Of a stretch of 64,000 bases of DNA, positions 17,837 to 28,077 are shown in pieces. A program made the position numbers and the translations under genes. The notes beneath the pieces were generated by a model that was not told the origin of the DNA, did no database searches, and saw only the letters and a list, made by a program, of their open reading frames with translations. Position 1 is the first letter of the stretch. The number at the start of each line of letters is the position of its first letter. The stretch is from Stutzerimonas nitrititolerans (GTDB lineage: Bacteria; Pseudomonadota; Gammaproteobacteria; Pseudomonadales; Pseudomonadaceae): positions 1 through 64,000 of the forward strand of contig NZ_RFFL01000013.1 of the NCBI RefSeq assembly GCF_003696285.1, in the 5' to 3' direction.

Positions 17837-18355
17837 TTAAAACGCCATCCGGTAATGCACCGCATAGCTCTCGATGCCGTCGTTGGGGTTCTTCAGGCCG
17901 GCGTTCGAGTAGTGAATGGCACGAATACCCACCTCATGCCCGCCTGCGAAGCGCAGGCCCGCGCCCAGCCGGTCTTCGAACTGGAAGGAAGAGCCCAGTT
18001 TTTTCCCCTCGATCTCGGTGCTCTCGAACGCCGCGACGCCGATACCCGCTTCGAGATAGGGCTTGACCGAATCGCCCGCGAATTCGTACACGAATACAGG
18101 CGTCAGCGAGAGGCTGTGATTGGCGGAGGTTTCGTCACCTTCCCAGTAGGTGTAACCCGCATCCCAATAACCGGTCAGCCGCCCGACACTGGACTGGAAC
18201 CAGCTGCTGCCGAAATCGAATTGCACACCGAGCCGATAAGTCATGGTCGACTCGCCTGTCTGGCCGACTGCAGCCGTGACGTTCGCCGCCTGAACGGCCG
18301 CTGCTTGCCCAAGAGAGACCGCCGCAACCACAGCAAGGGGGATCAGCTTTTTCAT
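17837..18355 (-). CDS. pagL: Lipid A 3-O-deacylase PagL
   Basis: 172 residues from the ATG at 18355 (MKKLIPLAVV...), with AAGGAA upstream and a Sec signal peptide ending near VQAA. The mature part is a small 8-strand outer-membrane barrel ending in Phe. PagL removes the 3-linked acyl chain from lipid A. The catalytic His and Ser are in AIHYSNAGLKNPNDGIE, and the Glu of the triad follows in the same stretch. murI lies upstream, as in P. aeruginosa. A 16-base perfect palindrome just upstream suggests repressor control. Confidence 0.9.
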   Translation of the reverse strand: MKKLIPLAVVAAVSLGQAAAVQAANVTAAVGQTGESTMTYRLGVQFDFGSSWFQSSVGRLTGYWDAGYTYWEGDETSANHSLSLTPVFVYEFAGDSVKPYLEAGIGVAAFESTEIEGKKLGSSFQFEDRLGAGLRFAGGHEVGIRAIHYSNAGLKNPNDGIESYAVHYRMAF

Positions 18356-18394
18356 GGGAACTTCCTTTCCAGAATGGTCGTTAGTTTTATTCAT

Positions 18395-18410
18395 TAGAGC
18401 GTTCGCTCTA
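18395..18410. promoter_or_regulatory. Perfect palindrome upstream of pagL, probable operator
   Basis: TAGAGCG-TT-CGCTCTA: 7-base arms with a 2-base centre, 40 bases ahead of the pagL start. Its form is typical of TetR-type operators, but no TetR gene is nearby. No U-tract follows in either direction, so a terminator is unlikely. Confidence 0.55.
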
Positions 18411-18439
18411 CTTCGGAAAGCTACCGAAGCGGGGAGTTC

Positions 18440-19234
18440 CTAACCTGCGTGGAACCGTACCGGCGCCGCCTCTCCCCACAGAGTAGACAGGATATTGCTC
18501 AACCGCGCCGGATCACCCGTACTCCAGAAACTCACACCCGCACCCGCATCGGCCAGCAGCCCGCGGGCGGCCAGCACGTCTTCCAGATGGCGCGCCACCG
18601 CTGCCCCGGTATCGATCAGCGTGATCTCCTCGGGCAGCATGTCGGCAAGCAGCGGTTTCAGAAACGGATAGTGGGTACAACCCAGAATCACGGTATCGCA
18701 ACCTTGCGCCAACAGGGCCTGCACATAACCGGCCAGCAACTCGCGCGTGGCGGCACTGGCCAGCTCGCCGGCCTCGACGCACTCGACCAGGCCCGGACAG
18801 GGCTGGGTAACCACCCGCACGTCGCTGGCGAAACGATCGAGCAACGCGGCGAACTTCGCGCTCTTCAAGGTACCGGTAGTCGCCAGGACGCCGACGACGC
18901 CACTGCGTGTCGCTCGGGCGGCAGGCTTTACCGCTGGCTCCATGCCGATCAGCGGCACCTGAGGATAGCGCTCGCGCAACTCGGCGATCCCGACGGCGGT
19001 CGCGGTGTTGCAGGCCAGCACCAGCGCCTTGGCTCCCTGATCCAGCAGAAACGAGGCGATCGAACGGCAACGCTCGCGAATGAAGTCGGGGCTCTTCTCG
19101 CCGTAGGGCACATTGCCACTATCAGCCAGGTACAACAATCCCTCTCGGGGCAGGCGCGCGCGAATCTCACGCAACACCGACAGCCCACCCACGCCGGAGT
19201 CGAACACGCCAACGGGGGCGTTCGCTCTATCCAT
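18440..19234 (-). CDS. murI: Glutamate racemase
   Basis: 264 residues, cytosolic. It interconverts L- and D-glutamate for peptidoglycan. The two catalytic cysteines sit in the family motifs [11 protein letters not shown] and [10 protein letters not shown], and the N-terminal [10 protein letters not shown] motif is present. The ATG at 19234 overlaps the end of moeB by 8 bases, so the two are translationally coupled. Confidence 0.96.
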   Translation of the reverse strand: MDRANAPVGVFDSGVGGLSVLREIRARLPREGLLYLADSGNVPYGEKSPDFIRERCRSIASFLLDQGAKALVLACNTATAVGIAELRERYPQVPLIGMEPAVKPAARATRSGVVGVLATTGTLKSAKFAALLDRFASDVRVVTQPCPGLVECVEAGELASAATRELLAGYVQALLAQGCDTVILGCTHYPFLKPLLADMLPEEITLIDTGAAVARHLEDVLAARGLLADAGAGVSFWSTGDPARLSNILSTLWGEAAPVRFHAG

Positions 19235-19982
19235 TGCGCGTTCCGCAGACCGCGCAGGCCGGGTCGCGCTTGACCTTCAACTCGCGGAAGCGACTGGTCA
19301 AAGCGTCGATCAGCAGCAACCGCCCCACCAGTGGCTCACCGAAGCCGGCAAGCAGCTTCAACGCTTCGAGCGCCTGCAGGCTGCCCACGAGCCCCACCAG
19401 CGGCCCCGCCACCCCGGCCTCGCTGCAGGTCAGCTCGGCTTCGCTGCCGTGCCCGTAGAGGCAGTGATAGCAGGGACTGCTCGCAACGCGGGGATCGAAC
19501 ACCGACAGTTGGCCTTCCAGGCGAATCGCCGCACCACTGACCAGCGGTTTCCCGGCCGCCACGCAGGCGCCATTGACCGCCTCGCGAATCGCGAAGTTGT
19601 CGGTACAGTCCAGCACCAGGTCCACCGCAGCGACGGCCGGGCCCAGCGAGTCGGCATCCAGCGCCGTGCGCAGAGGCACAACTTTGACCAGCGGATTGAG
19701 CGCCTCGATCCGCTCAATGGCCGAATCCACCTTGGTCCGCCCCACCGACGTCGTGTCGTGAAGAATCTGACGATGCAGGTTGGTCGCGTCCACGGTGTCG
19801 AAATCCGCCAGGTGCAGCTCGCCGACGCCCGCTGCGGCCAGGTACAGCGCCACCGGCGACCCCAATCCGCCCAGCCCGACGATCAGCACGCGGCTCTGCT
19901 TGAGCTTCAGCTGGCCATCGATATCGATCTGTTTCAGCAGTATCTGCCGGCTATAACGCAGCAGTTCGTCATCGCTCAGCAT
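19227..19982 (-). CDS. moeB: Molybdopterin-synthase adenylyltransferase (MoeB/HesA/ThiF family)
   Basis: 251 residues. It adenylates the C-terminal glycine of the MoaD sulfur carrier in molybdopterin synthesis. The nucleotide-binding [19 protein letters not shown], the HRQIL motif and the catalytic DCTDNF aspartate are present. The two zinc-binding CxxC pairs are CYHC and, at the C-terminus, CAVC. It lies between prmC and murI, as in P. aeruginosa. Confidence 0.93.
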   Translation of the reverse strand: MLSDDELLRYSRQILLKQIDIDGQLKLKQSRVLIVGLGGLGSPVALYLAAAGVGELHLADFDTVDATNLHRQILHDTTSVGRTKVDSAIERIEALNPLVKVVPLRTALDADSLGPAVAAVDLVLDCTDNFAIREAVNGACVAAGKPLVSGAAIRLEGQLSVFDPRVASSPCYHCLYGHGSEAELTCSEAGVAGPLVGLVGSLQALEALKLLAGFGEPLVGRLLLIDALTSRFRELKVKRDPACAVCGTRNG

Positions 19983-20009
19983 GCAATCAGTTCTCCCGAA
20001 AGTGTTGCT

Positions 20010-20837
20010 TCATGACAGGCGCCCCAGGCTGATGCGCTCGTGTCCGCCGTAATCACGACGGCTTTCGACATCGACGAAACCACCGTCGATCAATAGCGCT
20101 CGCACCTGCGCGGCCTGGTCGTAGCCGTGCTCCAACAGCAGCCAGCCTGCCGCCCGCAGATATCCTGGCGCCCGGGCAACGATCTGGCGAATGTCGTCAA
20201 GCCCGTCTTCGCCGGCTATCAACGCGCTACCCGGCTCGAAACGCACGTCGCCCTGTCGCAGATGCGGATCGCTCGCCGGAATGTAGGGCGGATTGCTGAC
20301 GATCAACTGGTAACGCCTGCCCTCGAGCGCGGAAAACCAGTGGCTTTCTTCAAAGCGGGCATTATCCAGCTGTAACCGCCGTGCATTGCGCGTTGCCAGG
20401 GCAACGGCTTCAGGGACACGATCCACGCCGGTCACCTGCCAGGCCGGCCGCTCGCTGGCCAGCGCCAGCGCAATCGCACCGGTGCCAGTCCCCAGATCCA
20501 GCACCTGCGCAGGCGCTGCCGGCAGCAGCTGCAAAGCGGTCTCGACCAACAGTTCGGTGTCCGGACGGGGAATCAGAGTGTGCGGCGCCACTTCCAGCTC
20601 AAGGCTCCAGAAACCCTGGCGCCCCAGAATATAGGCCACCGGCTCGCCGCGGCGGCGGCGCTCCAGATCGGCAAGGTAGCGTGCTTCGCAACCGGCCGGA
20701 ACCTCGCGCTCGGGCCAGGTACGCAGGTAGCTAGGCGCCTTGTCCAGCGCGGCGGCCAGCAGCCACTCGGCATCGAGCCTGGCGCTCGGTGAGTCGGGTA
20801 GATCGGCGATGTCGAGCAGGGATTGGATGGTGGCCAT
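20010..20837 (-). CDS. prmC: Peptide chain release factor N5-glutamine methyltransferase
   Basis: 275 residues. It methylates the glutamine of the GGQ motif in RF1 and RF2. The SAM-binding motif is VLDLGTGTGAIALAL and the catalytic glutamine-binding motif is SNPPYIP. The N-terminal helical domain includes IPRPDTELLVE. Its substrate gene prfA lies immediately upstream, separated by 149 bases containing a CCCTCTCC repeat. Confidence 0.96.
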   Translation of the reverse strand: MATIQSLLDIADLPDSPSARLDAEWLLAAALDKAPSYLRTWPEREVPAGCEARYLADLERRRRGEPVAYILGRQGFWSLELEVAPHTLIPRPDTELLVETALQLLPAAPAQVLDLGTGTGAIALALASERPAWQVTGVDRVPEAVALATRNARRLQLDNARFEESHWFSALEGRRYQLIVSNPPYIPASDPHLRQGDVRFEPGSALIAGEDGLDDIRQIVARAPGYLRAAGWLLLEHGYDQAAQVRALLIDGGFVDVESRRDYGGHERISLGRLS

Positions 20838-20880
20838 GGCATTCGGGTCGAGTGGCGTTTGGTTGAGAGAGTTGGCCTCG

Positions 20881-20917
20881 CCCCCTCTCCCTAACCTCTC
20901 CCGCGTGGGGAGAGGGA
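20881..20917. repeat. CCCTCTCC palindromic repeat, copy 4
   Basis: CCCCCTCTCCC-TAA-CCTCTCCC-GCGT-GGGGAGAGGG between prfA and prmC. It matches the arrangement of the 3297 copy and interrupts what is otherwise a compact operon. Confidence 0.78.
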
Positions 20918-20986
20918 ACTGGTGCGTGCGGGCTCCTTACCTAGGGCTTACGGCTAAACGAATGCCGCTCAGGCTTGCGCCCCCTT

Positions 20987-22069
20987 TCAATCTCCCAGCG
21001 CGGCCAGCTGGTCGGCCTGGTATTCCTGCAGCAATGGTTCGATAACCTGCTCCACGGCGCCGCCGATGACTTCGTTGAGCGAATACAGGGTCAGGTTGAT
21101 GCGGTGATCGGTCACCCGCCCCTGGGGGAAATTGTAGGTACGGATGCGTTCGGAGCGGTCGCCGGAGCCGACCAGCAGCTTACGCGTATCGGAAATTTCC
21201 TTGTGCGCGGCGCTGTCCTGCACGTCCTGCAACTTGGCCGCCAGCCAGGCCATCGCCCGTGCGCGGTTCTTGTGCTGCGAGCGCTCTTCCTGGCACTCGA
21301 CCACGATGCCGCTGGGCAGGTGGGTGATGCGTACGGCCGAGTCGGTCTTGTTGATGTGCTGGCCGCCGGCCCCGGAGGCGCGGTAGGTATCGATTCGCAG
21401 ATCGGCCGGGTTGATCTCGATGGCGACCTGCTCGTCCGGCTCCGGCAGCACCGCCACCGTACAGGCCGAGGTGTGGATGCGGCCCTGGGATTCGGTTTCC
21501 GGCACGCGCTGGACGCGGTGAGCACCGGACTCGAACTTCAACTTGGCAAACACGTTGTCGCCTTCGACGCGGGAGATCACTTCCTTGTAGCCGCCATGCT
21601 CGCCGGGGTTCTCGGACAGGATCTCGACCCGCCAGCCCTGCCGTTCGGCATAGCGCGAATACATACGGAACAGGTCGCCGGAAAAGATCGCCGCCTCGTC
21701 GCCACCGGTGCCGGCACGGATTTCCAGGAAGACGTTGCGGCCGTCCTTGGGGTCCCTGGGCAGCAGCATGCGCTGCAGGCGCGCCTCGATTTCTTCCAGC
21801 TGGCCGCGGGCCTGCTCGACCTCCTCCTCGGCCATCTCGCGCACATCCGGATCGCTGTCCTTGAGCAGCGCCTGGGCGCCTTCGAGGTCGGATTGCAGCT
21901 TGAGGAAATCGCAGTAGGCAACGATGACCGGCTCGACCTCGGCATATTCGCGCGAATAGGCGCGGAAGCGGGTCTGGTCGCTGATCACCTCGGCATCGCC
22001 AAGCAGCGCCGTCAGCTCTTCGAAGCGGTCCTGCAAGATGTCGAGTTTGTTGAGCAACGACGCTTTCAT
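20987..22069 (-). CDS. prfA: Peptide chain release factor 1
   Basis: 360 residues. It recognises UAA and UAG stop codons. The GGQ motif is at 235-237 in [10 protein letters not shown], and the RF1-type stop-codon recognition region reads [19 protein letters not shown], with PxT at the usual place (PET rather than the more common PAT). Its ATG overlaps the hemA stop codon (ATGA), so translation is coupled. hemA-prfA-prmC is the classic gammaproteobacterial order. Confidence 0.97.
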   Translation of the reverse strand: MKASLLNKLDILQDRFEELTALLGDAEVISDQTRFRAYSREYAEVEPVIVAYCDFLKLQSDLEGAQALLKDSDPDVREMAEEEVEQARGQLEEIEARLQRMLLPRDPKDGRNVFLEIRAGTGGDEAAIFSGDLFRMYSRYAERQGWRVEILSENPGEHGGYKEVISRVEGDNVFAKLKFESGAHRVQRVPETESQGRIHTSACTVAVLPEPDEQVAIEINPADLRIDTYRASGAGGQHINKTDSAVRITHLPSGIVVECQEERSQHKNRARAMAWLAAKLQDVQDSAAHKEISDTRKLLVGSGDRSERIRTYNFPQGRVTDHRINLTLYSLNEVIGGAVEQVIEPLLQEYQADQLAALGD

Positions 22070-23334
22070 GATTTGTCCGTGTGGCCTGGCAAGGCGAAAA
22101 TTTCCTGAACGATGCTCAACGCTTCCACCCGGCCCTCGGCGGAAAGCTTCTTCAATTGCACGCTGGGCGCATGCAGCAGCTTGTTGGTCAGGCCCCGGGC
22201 CAACTGGGCCAGTACCTCCTCCGCATTGCCGCCGTTGGCGAGCAGCCGCTGGGCCCTGGCCAGCTCATCGTCGCGAATGCCTTCGGCCTGCTGCCGGTAG
22301 GCCCTGAGGACATCCACGGCGGCCAGTTCGCGCAGGCGGGCCATGAAGTCCTCGGTGCCGGCGGCCACCAGCTCCTCGGCGGCCATCGCCGCACCCTGCC
22401 GGCTCTTGAGGTTTTCCGCGACCACCTCATGGAGATCGTCGACGGTATAGAGGTAGACGTCGTCCAGTTCGCCGACCTGCGCTTCTATGTCGCGGGGCAC
22501 GGCGATATCGACCATGAACATCGGCTTGTGCTTGCGCTTCTTCAGCGCCTGCTCGACCGCACCCTTGCCGAGAATGGGCAACTGGCTGGCGGTTGAGCTG
22601 ATGACGATGTCGCAGTTGTGCAGCTCCTGCGGGATATCCGCCAGCAGGATCGCTTGGGCGCCGAACTGCTCGGCCAGCGCACTGGCCCGCTCGAGGGTGC
22701 GGTTGGCGACCACGATGCGCTTGACGCCCTGCTCGTGCAGATGACGGGCCACCAGCGTGATGGTCTCGCCGGCGCCGATCAGCAGGGCCTGACTGCGGTC
22801 GAGATTGGCGAATATCTGCCGGGCCAGGCTGACCGCGGCGAAAGCGACCGATACCGGGTTCTCGCCGATGGCGGTGTCGGTGCGCACGGTCTTGGCGGTG
22901 CTGAACGTGGCCTGGAACAGGCGGCCCAGCAGAGGTCCGAGGCTGCCGGCCTCACGTGCCACGGCATAGGCGGACTTCATCTGGCCGAGGATCTGCGGCT
23001 CGCCGAGCACCAGCGAATCCAGCCCCGAGGCGACCCGCATCATGTGGCGCACCGCCTGATCGTCGGTATGCACGTAGGCGCAGGCCTTGAGTTCTTCCAG
23101 GCTCAATCGGTGATAGCTGGCCAGCCAGGCCAGTACCGCCTCGGCTTCGACCTGATCCTGCTGCAGATACAGCTCGCTGCGGTTGCAGGTCGACAGGATC
23201 GCCGCCTCGCGGGTGGGCGTGACCCGGCACAGCTGCTGCAACGCCTCGACCATCTGCTCGGGCGTGAACGCCACTCGCTCGCGCACGTCCACCGATGCGG
23301 TCTTGTGATTGATGCCAAGCGCGATGAAAGCCAT
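22066..23334 (-). CDS. hemA: Glutamyl-tRNA reductase
   Basis: 422 residues from the ATG at 23334 ([21 protein letters not shown]); the frame stays open for 428 codons upstream, but that is antisense to the TPR lipoprotein gene. HemA reduces glutamyl-tRNA to glutamate-1-semialdehyde, the first committed step of tetrapyrrole synthesis. The nucleophile Cys50 lies in STCNRSE, followed by [10 protein letters not shown] and the NADPH-binding GAGETI. The TPR lipoprotein gene diverges from it. Confidence 0.97.
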   Translation of the reverse strand: MAFIALGINHKTASVDVRERVAFTPEQMVEALQQLCRVTPTREAAILSTCNRSELYLQQDQVEAEAVLAWLASYHRLSLEELKACAYVHTDDQAVRHMMRVASGLDSLVLGEPQILGQMKSAYAVAREAGSLGPLLGRLFQATFSTAKTVRTDTAIGENPVSVAFAAVSLARQIFANLDRSQALLIGAGETITLVARHLHEQGVKRIVVANRTLERASALAEQFGAQAILLADIPQELHNCDIVISSTASQLPILGKGAVEQALKKRKHKPMFMVDIAVPRDIEAQVGELDDVYLYTVDDLHEVVAENLKSRQGAAMAAEELVAAGTEDFMARLRELAAVDVLRAYRQQAEGIRDDELARAQRLLANGGNAEEVLAQLARGLTNKLLHAPSVQLKKLSAEGRVEALSIVQEIFALPGHTDKS

Positions 23335-23505
23335 GCAGGGTCGCTGATTCGAAAACGGAGCGCGGGATTCTCCTACTTCGGCTGCTTCAGAACAACCATC
23401 GGTCGTCATTGTCTGAATGCATCGATACGGCCGACAGGCCCGCCCATGGGCTTGCCGGATGGCTTGTGTCATCATGCCGAGACCGCACACCCGCCGTAGA
23501 TTCCC

Positions 23506-25233
23506 ATGAACAAACTCGTCGCCTTCACCGCCCTGCTGTTTCTCGGTGGCTGCCAAAGCCTCATGCAGAGTGCGCCCCACAGCAGCCCGCCGGTCGAGGA
23601 CAGCACCCCCGAGCCTCAGGCCGAAGCACCGCGGGAATATGGCTCGTTCAGTCGCGAGACACTCTATGCGCTGCTGGTGGCGGAACTTGCCGGGCAGCGC
23701 AACCGTTTCGACATCGCGCTGGGCAACTACGTCCAGCAGGCCAATGCGACGCAGGACCCGGCCGTGGCCGAGCGTGGCTTTCGCATCGCCGACTACCTCG
23801 GCGCCGAACAGGCCGCGCTGGATACGGCGCTGATCTGGGCCCGTAACGCACCGGAAAACCTCGACGCCCAGCGCGCCGCAGCGGTGCAGCTGGCTCGCGC
23901 CGGGCGCTATGACGAATCGCTGACCTTCATGGAGAAGGTCCTGCAGGGCCAGGGCGACACCCATTTCGACTTTCTCGCGCTGTCGGCGGCGCAGACCGAT
24001 CCTGATACCCGCGCCGGCCTGCTGCAGAGCTTCGACCGCCTGCTCGACAAGCATCCCGACAATCCGCAGCTGATCTTCGGCAAGGCGCTGCTGCTGCAGC
24101 AGGACGATCGCCCGCAGGAAGCCCTGGACCTGCTCGAGGCCCAGCCGGACCAGCCGCAGCAGATCCCCTCGGTGCTGCTCCAGGCGCGCCTGCTGCAAGG
24201 ACTGGAGCGCGGCGACGAGGCGTTGCCGCTGCTGGAGAAGAATCTGCGACGCAACCCCGACGACAAGCGCCTGCGCCTCACCTATGCGCGCCTGCTGGTG
24301 GAAAACGACCGCCTGGAAGAAGCCATGGGCGAGTTCGCCACCCTGGTGCAGCAGCACCCAGGCGACGATGACCTGCGCTTCTCCATGGCGCTGGTGTGCC
24401 TGGAGGCAGAAGCCTGGCGCGAAGCCATCGTTTACCTCGAGGAGCTGATCGAGCGCGGCAGCCACCTCGATGCCGCGCACTTCAACCTCGGTCGCGCCTA
24501 TCGCGCACTGGGCGAACCCGAGCGAGCTCTGGCGGCGTTCGAGCAGGTAGGCAGCGGCAACGAATACCTGCCCGCCAAGCTGATGCAGAGCGAAGTGCTG
24601 TTCGAGCTGGGCCGTCACGAGGAAGCCTCACGCCTGCTGGCGCAGGCCCGCGACGAGCAGCCCGACTACGCCATCCAGCTGTACCTGATGGAAATCGAGG
24701 CACTGTCCGCGCAGCAGCAGCTCGAACCGGCCTGGCAACTGACCGAACAGGCGCTGCAGCAGTTTCCCGACGACCTCAACCTGCTCTACACCCGAGCGAT
24801 ACTGGCCGAGAAGCGTGGCGACCTGGCACAGCTGGAGCATGACCTGCGCTTCATCATCGAACGCGAGCCGGACAACGCCATGGCGCTCAACGCCCTCGGA
24901 TACACCCTGGCCGACCGCACCGACCGTCACGCCGAGGCCCTCGCGCTCATCGAGCAGGCCTACCAGCTCAACCCCGACGACCCGGCGATTCTCGACAGCC
25001 TCGGCTGGGCCCACTATCGCCTCGGCAACCTGCAGGAAGCCGAGGCCCAGCTGCGCAAGGCCCATGCACGCTTCCCCGATCACGAAGTCGCGGCCCACCT
25101 GGGCGAAGTGCTCTGGGTCTCCGGCCAACGCAAGGAAGCCCGCACCGTCTGGGCCGACGCGTTGAAGACCGAACCCGACAGCAAGATCCTGCGCGATACC
25201 CTGCAACGCCTCACCGGCTCGGAGAAACCCTGA
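23506..25233 (+). CDS. TPR-repeat outer-membrane lipoprotein
   Basis: 575 residues. The N-terminus [18 protein letters not shown] is a lipoprotein signal with Cys16 after LGG; Ser after Cys favours outer-membrane sorting. The rest is a long solenoid of tetratricopeptide repeats, clearest near the C-terminus ([44 protein letters not shown]). The homologue in P. aeruginosa is PA4667 from memory. It is likely a protein-protein scaffold in the periplasm. lolB begins three bases after the stop, so the two are co-expressed with envelope functions. Confidence 0.9.
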   Translation: MNKLVAFTALLFLGGCQSLMQSAPHSSPPVEDSTPEPQAEAPREYGSFSRETLYALLVAELAGQRNRFDIALGNYVQQANATQDPAVAERGFRIADYLGAEQAALDTALIWARNAPENLDAQRAAAVQLARAGRYDESLTFMEKVLQGQGDTHFDFLALSAAQTDPDTRAGLLQSFDRLLDKHPDNPQLIFGKALLLQQDDRPQEALDLLEAQPDQPQQIPSVLLQARLLQGLERGDEALPLLEKNLRRNPDDKRLRLTYARLLVENDRLEEAMGEFATLVQQHPGDDDLRFSMALVCLEAEAWREAIVYLEELIERGSHLDAAHFNLGRAYRALGEPERALAAFEQVGSGNEYLPAKLMQSEVLFELGRHEEASRLLAQARDEQPDYAIQLYLMEIEALSAQQQLEPAWQLTEQALQQFPDDLNLLYTRAILAEKRGDLAQLEHDLRFIIEREPDNAMALNALGYTLADRTDRHAEALALIEQAYQLNPDDPAILDSLGWAHYRLGNLQEAEAQLRKAHARFPDHEVAAHLGEVLWVSGQRKEARTVWADALKTEPDSKILRDTLQRLTGSEKP

Positions 25234-25236
25234 CCC

Positions 25237-25854
25237 ATGCTGCTGCGAAACCTGCTCGTCCCCTGTCTGATACTGCTACTCGCCGGTTGCGCCGGCTTCG
25301 GTCCACGCGAGTCGGTCGAAGGCTCCGGCAATTCACAGGACTGGGCGACGCACAAGGAGCAAGTCAGCGAGATCGACGGCTGGCAGATCAGCGGCAAGAT
25401 CGGCATTCGCGCCCCGCAGGAATCCGGCAGCGGCACGCTGTTCTGGCTGCAGCGCCAGGAGTACTTTGACATTCGCCTTTCCGGCCCGCTGGGCCGCGGC
25501 GCCACCCGCCTGACCGGCCGCCCGGATGCGGTCGCGCTGGAGGTCGCCGGCCAGGGCCGCTTCGAAGCCGACTCGCCCGAAGCCCTGGTGCAGAGCCAGC
25601 TCGGCTGGCAGTTGCCGGTCTCCAATCTGCTCTGGTGGGTGCGCGGCCTGCCCGCACCGGACAGCCGCAGCCGCCTCTCGCTGGACGGCCAGAGCCGCCT
25701 GGCCATGCTGCAGCAGGATGGCTGGGACGTGGAATACCTGGGCTACAGCGAAGAAAACGGCTTCGCCCTGCCCGCACGAATCAAGCTGAGCGGGCGCGAC
25801 CTGCAGATCACCCTGGTCATCAAGGACTGGCAACCCCGCCAGCTCGGTCAATGA
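25237..25854 (+). CDS. lolB: Outer-membrane lipoprotein receptor LolB
   Basis: 205 residues with lipobox LLLAGC (Cys18). LolB accepts lipoproteins from LolA and inserts them in the outer membrane. The [10 protein letters not shown] start, the exposed hydrophobic loop and the [14 protein letters not shown] motif are typical. ispE overlaps its stop codon, giving the common prs-ispE-lolB neighbourhood. Confidence 0.94.
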   Translation: MLLRNLLVPCLILLLAGCAGFGPRESVEGSGNSQDWATHKEQVSEIDGWQISGKIGIRAPQESGSGTLFWLQRQEYFDIRLSGPLGRGATRLTGRPDAVALEVAGQGRFEADSPEALVQSQLGWQLPVSNLLWWVRGLPAPDSRSRLSLDGQSRLAMLQQDGWDVEYLGYSEENGFALPARIKLSGRDLQITLVIKDWQPRQLGQ

Positions 25855-26714
25855 TGCGCAGCCTGACGCTACCCGCCCCGGCCAAGCTCAACCTCATGCT
25901 GCACATCCTCGGCCGGCGCGCCGATGGCTATCACGAGCTGCAGACGCTGTTTCAGTTTCTCGATCATGGCGACGAACTGACCTTCACCCCGCGCAGCGAC
26001 GGACAGATACGCCTGCACACCGAGCTGCCGGGCGTCGACCACGACAGCAACCTGATCGTCCGTGCCGCTCGACAGCTGCAGGCAGCAAGCGGCACGGCGC
26101 TGGGCGCCGATATCCAGCTGCTCAAGCGCCTGCCCATGGGCGGTGGAATCGGCGGTGGCAGCTCCGATGCCGCCACCACTCTCGTCGGCCTCAATCACCT
26201 CTGGCAAACCCGGCTCGGCGAAGACCGCCTGGCACAGATCGGGCTGAGCCTGGGCGCCGACGTACCGGTGTTCGTTCACGGTCACGCGGCCTTCGCCGAG
26301 GGCGTCGGCGAACGGCTGCAAAGGGTGCAATTGAGCGAGCCCTGGTTCCTCGTCATCGCCCCGCAAGTCTCTGTTAGTACAGCGGAAATATTTTCCGACC
26401 CGGAGTTGACACGCAATACCCCGGCCATTACAGTTCGCAGCCTTCTTGCAGGGGGTGGTCGTAACGACTGCCAGCCGGTGGTCGAGAAGCGTTATCCAGA
26501 AGTACGTAACGCTTTGAGCTTGTTGAATAAATTCGTTCCAGCAAGAATGACCGGCACTGGAGCTTGTGTGTTTGGGAGCTTTCCAAACAAGGGCGAGGCT
26601 GATAAAGTCTGCCGCCAACTTCCAGACCATATGCCAGGATTCGTGGCCCAGGGGCGCAACGTTTCGATGTTGCACCGCAAGCTCGCGAAAATGGCGCAGG
26701 AAGTGAATGCCTAG
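25851..26714 (+). CDS. ispE: 4-diphosphocytidyl-2-C-methyl-D-erythritol kinase
   Basis: 287 residues. A GHMP kinase of the MEP isoprenoid pathway. [10 protein letters not shown] and the glycine-rich ATP loop [15 protein letters not shown] are present, as is the C-terminal [10 protein letters not shown]. The start is ATGATG at 25851, the first ATG overlapping the lolB stop (ATGA) and the second overlapping by one base. Codon use toward the 3' end (26380-26600) is more AT-rich than the start. Confidence 0.95.
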   Translation: MMRSLTLPAPAKLNLMLHILGRRADGYHELQTLFQFLDHGDELTFTPRSDGQIRLHTELPGVDHDSNLIVRAARQLQAASGTALGADIQLLKRLPMGGGIGGGSSDAATTLVGLNHLWQTRLGEDRLAQIGLSLGADVPVFVHGHAAFAEGVGERLQRVQLSEPWFLVIAPQVSVSTAEIFSDPELTRNTPAITVRSLLAGGGRNDCQPVVEKRYPEVRNALSLLNKFVPARMTGTGACVFGSFPNKGEADKVCRQLPDHMPGFVAQGRNVSMLHRKLAKMAQEVNA

Positions 26715-26732
26715 CATTCGGTTGTACGATAC

Positions 26733-26807
26733 AGGGGCGTCGCCAAGCGGTAAGGCACCAGGTTTTGATCCTGGCATGCGTTGGTTCGAATCCAGCCGCC
26801 CCTGCCA
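26733..26807 (+). tRNA. tRNA-Gln (anticodon TTG), copy 1
   Basis: 75 bases including encoded CCA. The acceptor arms AGGGGCG and CGCCCCT pair perfectly, the anticodon loop is TTTTGAT, and the T-loop is TTCGAAT in a GTTGG/CCAGC stem. It lies directly downstream of ispE and is followed by an identical second copy. Confidence 0.97.
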
Positions 26808-26856
26808 TAACCTTTCAAGGCTCGTACGATCGCAGGCACATTCAGTTTGAATCTAC

Positions 26857-26931
26857 AGGGGCGTCGCCAAGCGGTAAGGCACCAGGTTTTGATCCTGGCA
26901 TGCGTTGGTTCGAATCCAGCCGCCCCTGCCA
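26857..26931 (+). tRNA. tRNA-Gln (anticodon TTG), copy 2
   Basis: Identical in sequence to copy 1, with a repeat period of 124 bases. The identity extends from three bases before the tRNA to two bases after CCA, so the pair arose by tandem duplication or is kept identical by gene conversion. A terminator follows. Confidence 0.97.
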
Positions 26932-26941
26932 TACACTTGAG

Positions 26942-26982
26942 AGCTGTTCAAAAAGCCCGGCCTTTTGAACAGCTTTTTATTT
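26942..26982 (+). terminator. Rho-independent terminator after the tRNA-Gln pair
   Basis: The perfect 12-bp stem AGCTGTTCAAAA/TTTTGAACAGCT is followed by TTTTTATTT. It separates the tRNA genes from prs. Confidence 0.93.
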
Positions 26983-27013
26983 CATCGGATCCACCCTCAG
27001 GCAGGTACTGCGC

Positions 27014-27955
27014 GTGTCCAAGATGATGGTCTTCACGGGGAACGCCAACCCCGATCTGGCCCGGCGTGTCGTACGTCAGCTGCACATCCCCCTCGGTGAT
27101 GCCTACGTCGGAAAGTTTTCCGATGGCGAAATCAGTGTCGAAATCAATGAAAATGTTCGCGGCAAGGACGTCTTCCTGATCCAACCGACCTGCGCACCCA
27201 CCAACGACAACCTGATGGAACTGGTGGTAATGGCAGACGCCTTCCGCCGGTCCTCGGCCACTCGCATCACGGCCGTCATCCCCTACTTTGGCTATGCCCG
27301 CCAGGATCGCCGTCCGCGCTCGGCGCGCGTGCCGATCAGCGCCAAGGTCGTGGCCGACATGCTCGATGTGGTGGGCGTCAACCGCGTCCTCACCGTCGAC
27401 CTGCACGCCGATCAGATCCAGGGCTTCTTCGACATGCCCGTGGATAACATCTACGGCTCGCCGGTCCTGGTTGATGACATCCAGGCGCAGCGCTTCGAGA
27501 ATCTGATGATCGTTTCCCCCGACATCGGCGGCGTGGTCCGCGCCCGTGCGGTGGCCAAGTCGCTCGGCGTGGATCTGGCGATCATCGACAAGCGTCGGCC
27601 GAAGGCCAACCAGTCGGAGGTGATGCACATCATCGGTGATATCGATGGTCGTACCTGCATCCTGGTCGACGACATGGTCGATACCGCCGGCACCCTGTGC
27701 CACGCCGCCGCTGCGCTGAAAGAGCACGGTGCGGAAAAGGTCTATGCCTATTGCACCCACCCGATCCTGTCCGGTCGCGCCATCGAGAACATCGAAGGCT
27801 CGATCCTCGACGAGCTGGTGGTGACCAATACCATTCCGCTGTCGGCCGCGGCCCAGTCCTGTACCCGTATTCGCCAATTGGACATCGCGCCAATGGTGGC
27901 TGAGGCGGTTCGCCGCATCAGCAATGCTGAATCGATCAGCGCGATGTTCCGCTAG
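27014..27955 (+). CDS. prs: Ribose-phosphate pyrophosphokinase (PRPP synthetase)
   Basis: 313 residues starting with GTG at 27014 (read as [16 protein letters not shown]), the conserved start; the later ATG at 27023 would drop conserved residues. It makes PRPP from ribose-5-phosphate and ATP, feeding nucleotide, histidine and tryptophan synthesis. The ATP-binding [18 protein letters not shown], the metal-binding [11 protein letters not shown] and the PRPP loop [12 protein letters not shown] are intact. Confidence 0.97.
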   Translation: MSKMMVFTGNANPDLARRVVRQLHIPLGDAYVGKFSDGEISVEINENVRGKDVFLIQPTCAPTNDNLMELVVMADAFRRSSATRITAVIPYFGYARQDRRPRSARVPISAKVVADMLDVVGVNRVLTVDLHADQIQGFFDMPVDNIYGSPVLVDDIQAQRFENLMIVSPDIGGVVRARAVAKSLGVDLAIIDKRRPKANQSEVMHIIGDIDGRTCILVDDMVDTAGTLCHAAAALKEHGAEKVYAYCTHPILSGRAIENIEGSILDELVVTNTIPLSAAAQSCTRIRQLDIAPMVAEAVRRISNAESISAMFR

Positions 27956-27991
27956 GCCACAAGCCTGGTCCTTCGCGCCGAACGAAAATGT

Positions 27992-28014
27992 GCCTCGCCC
28001 CGTGCGAGGCTTTT
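27992..28014 (+). terminator. Hairpin terminator between prs and rplY
   Basis: GCCTCGC/GCGAGGC with a 5-base loop, followed by TTTTG, 36 bases after the prs stop. Confidence 0.65.
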
Positions 28015-28021
28015 GTCCAAC

Positions 28022-28055
28022 CGCCCGATAGTGCTGGTCGCAAGCACATCGGGCG
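28022..28055 (+). promoter_or_regulatory. Strong stem-loop in the rplY leader
   Basis: CGCCCGAT-GTGCT pairs with AGCAC-ATCGGGCG over 13 bp with one bulged A and a 7-base loop, ending 22 bases before the rplY ATG. No T-tract follows, so it is not a plain terminator. It could be an autoregulatory or stabilising element. Confidence 0.45.
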
Positions 28056-28077
28056 CGTTGCTACCTGGAGAAACACA

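Noticed and set aside
19210-19230. GCGTTCGCTCTA near the murI start resembles the pagL palindrome
   Set aside because: Only one arm is present and it encodes conserved MurI residues; treated as coincidence.
23335-24618. 428 codons open upstream of hemA on the minus strand
   Set aside because: Antisense to the TPR lipoprotein gene; HemA homology begins exactly at the ATG at 23334.
26428-26932. Short minus-strand ORFs sharing AGAAGFEPTHARIKT
   Set aside because: These are the reverse strands of the two tRNA-Gln genes, a known source of spurious protein annotations.
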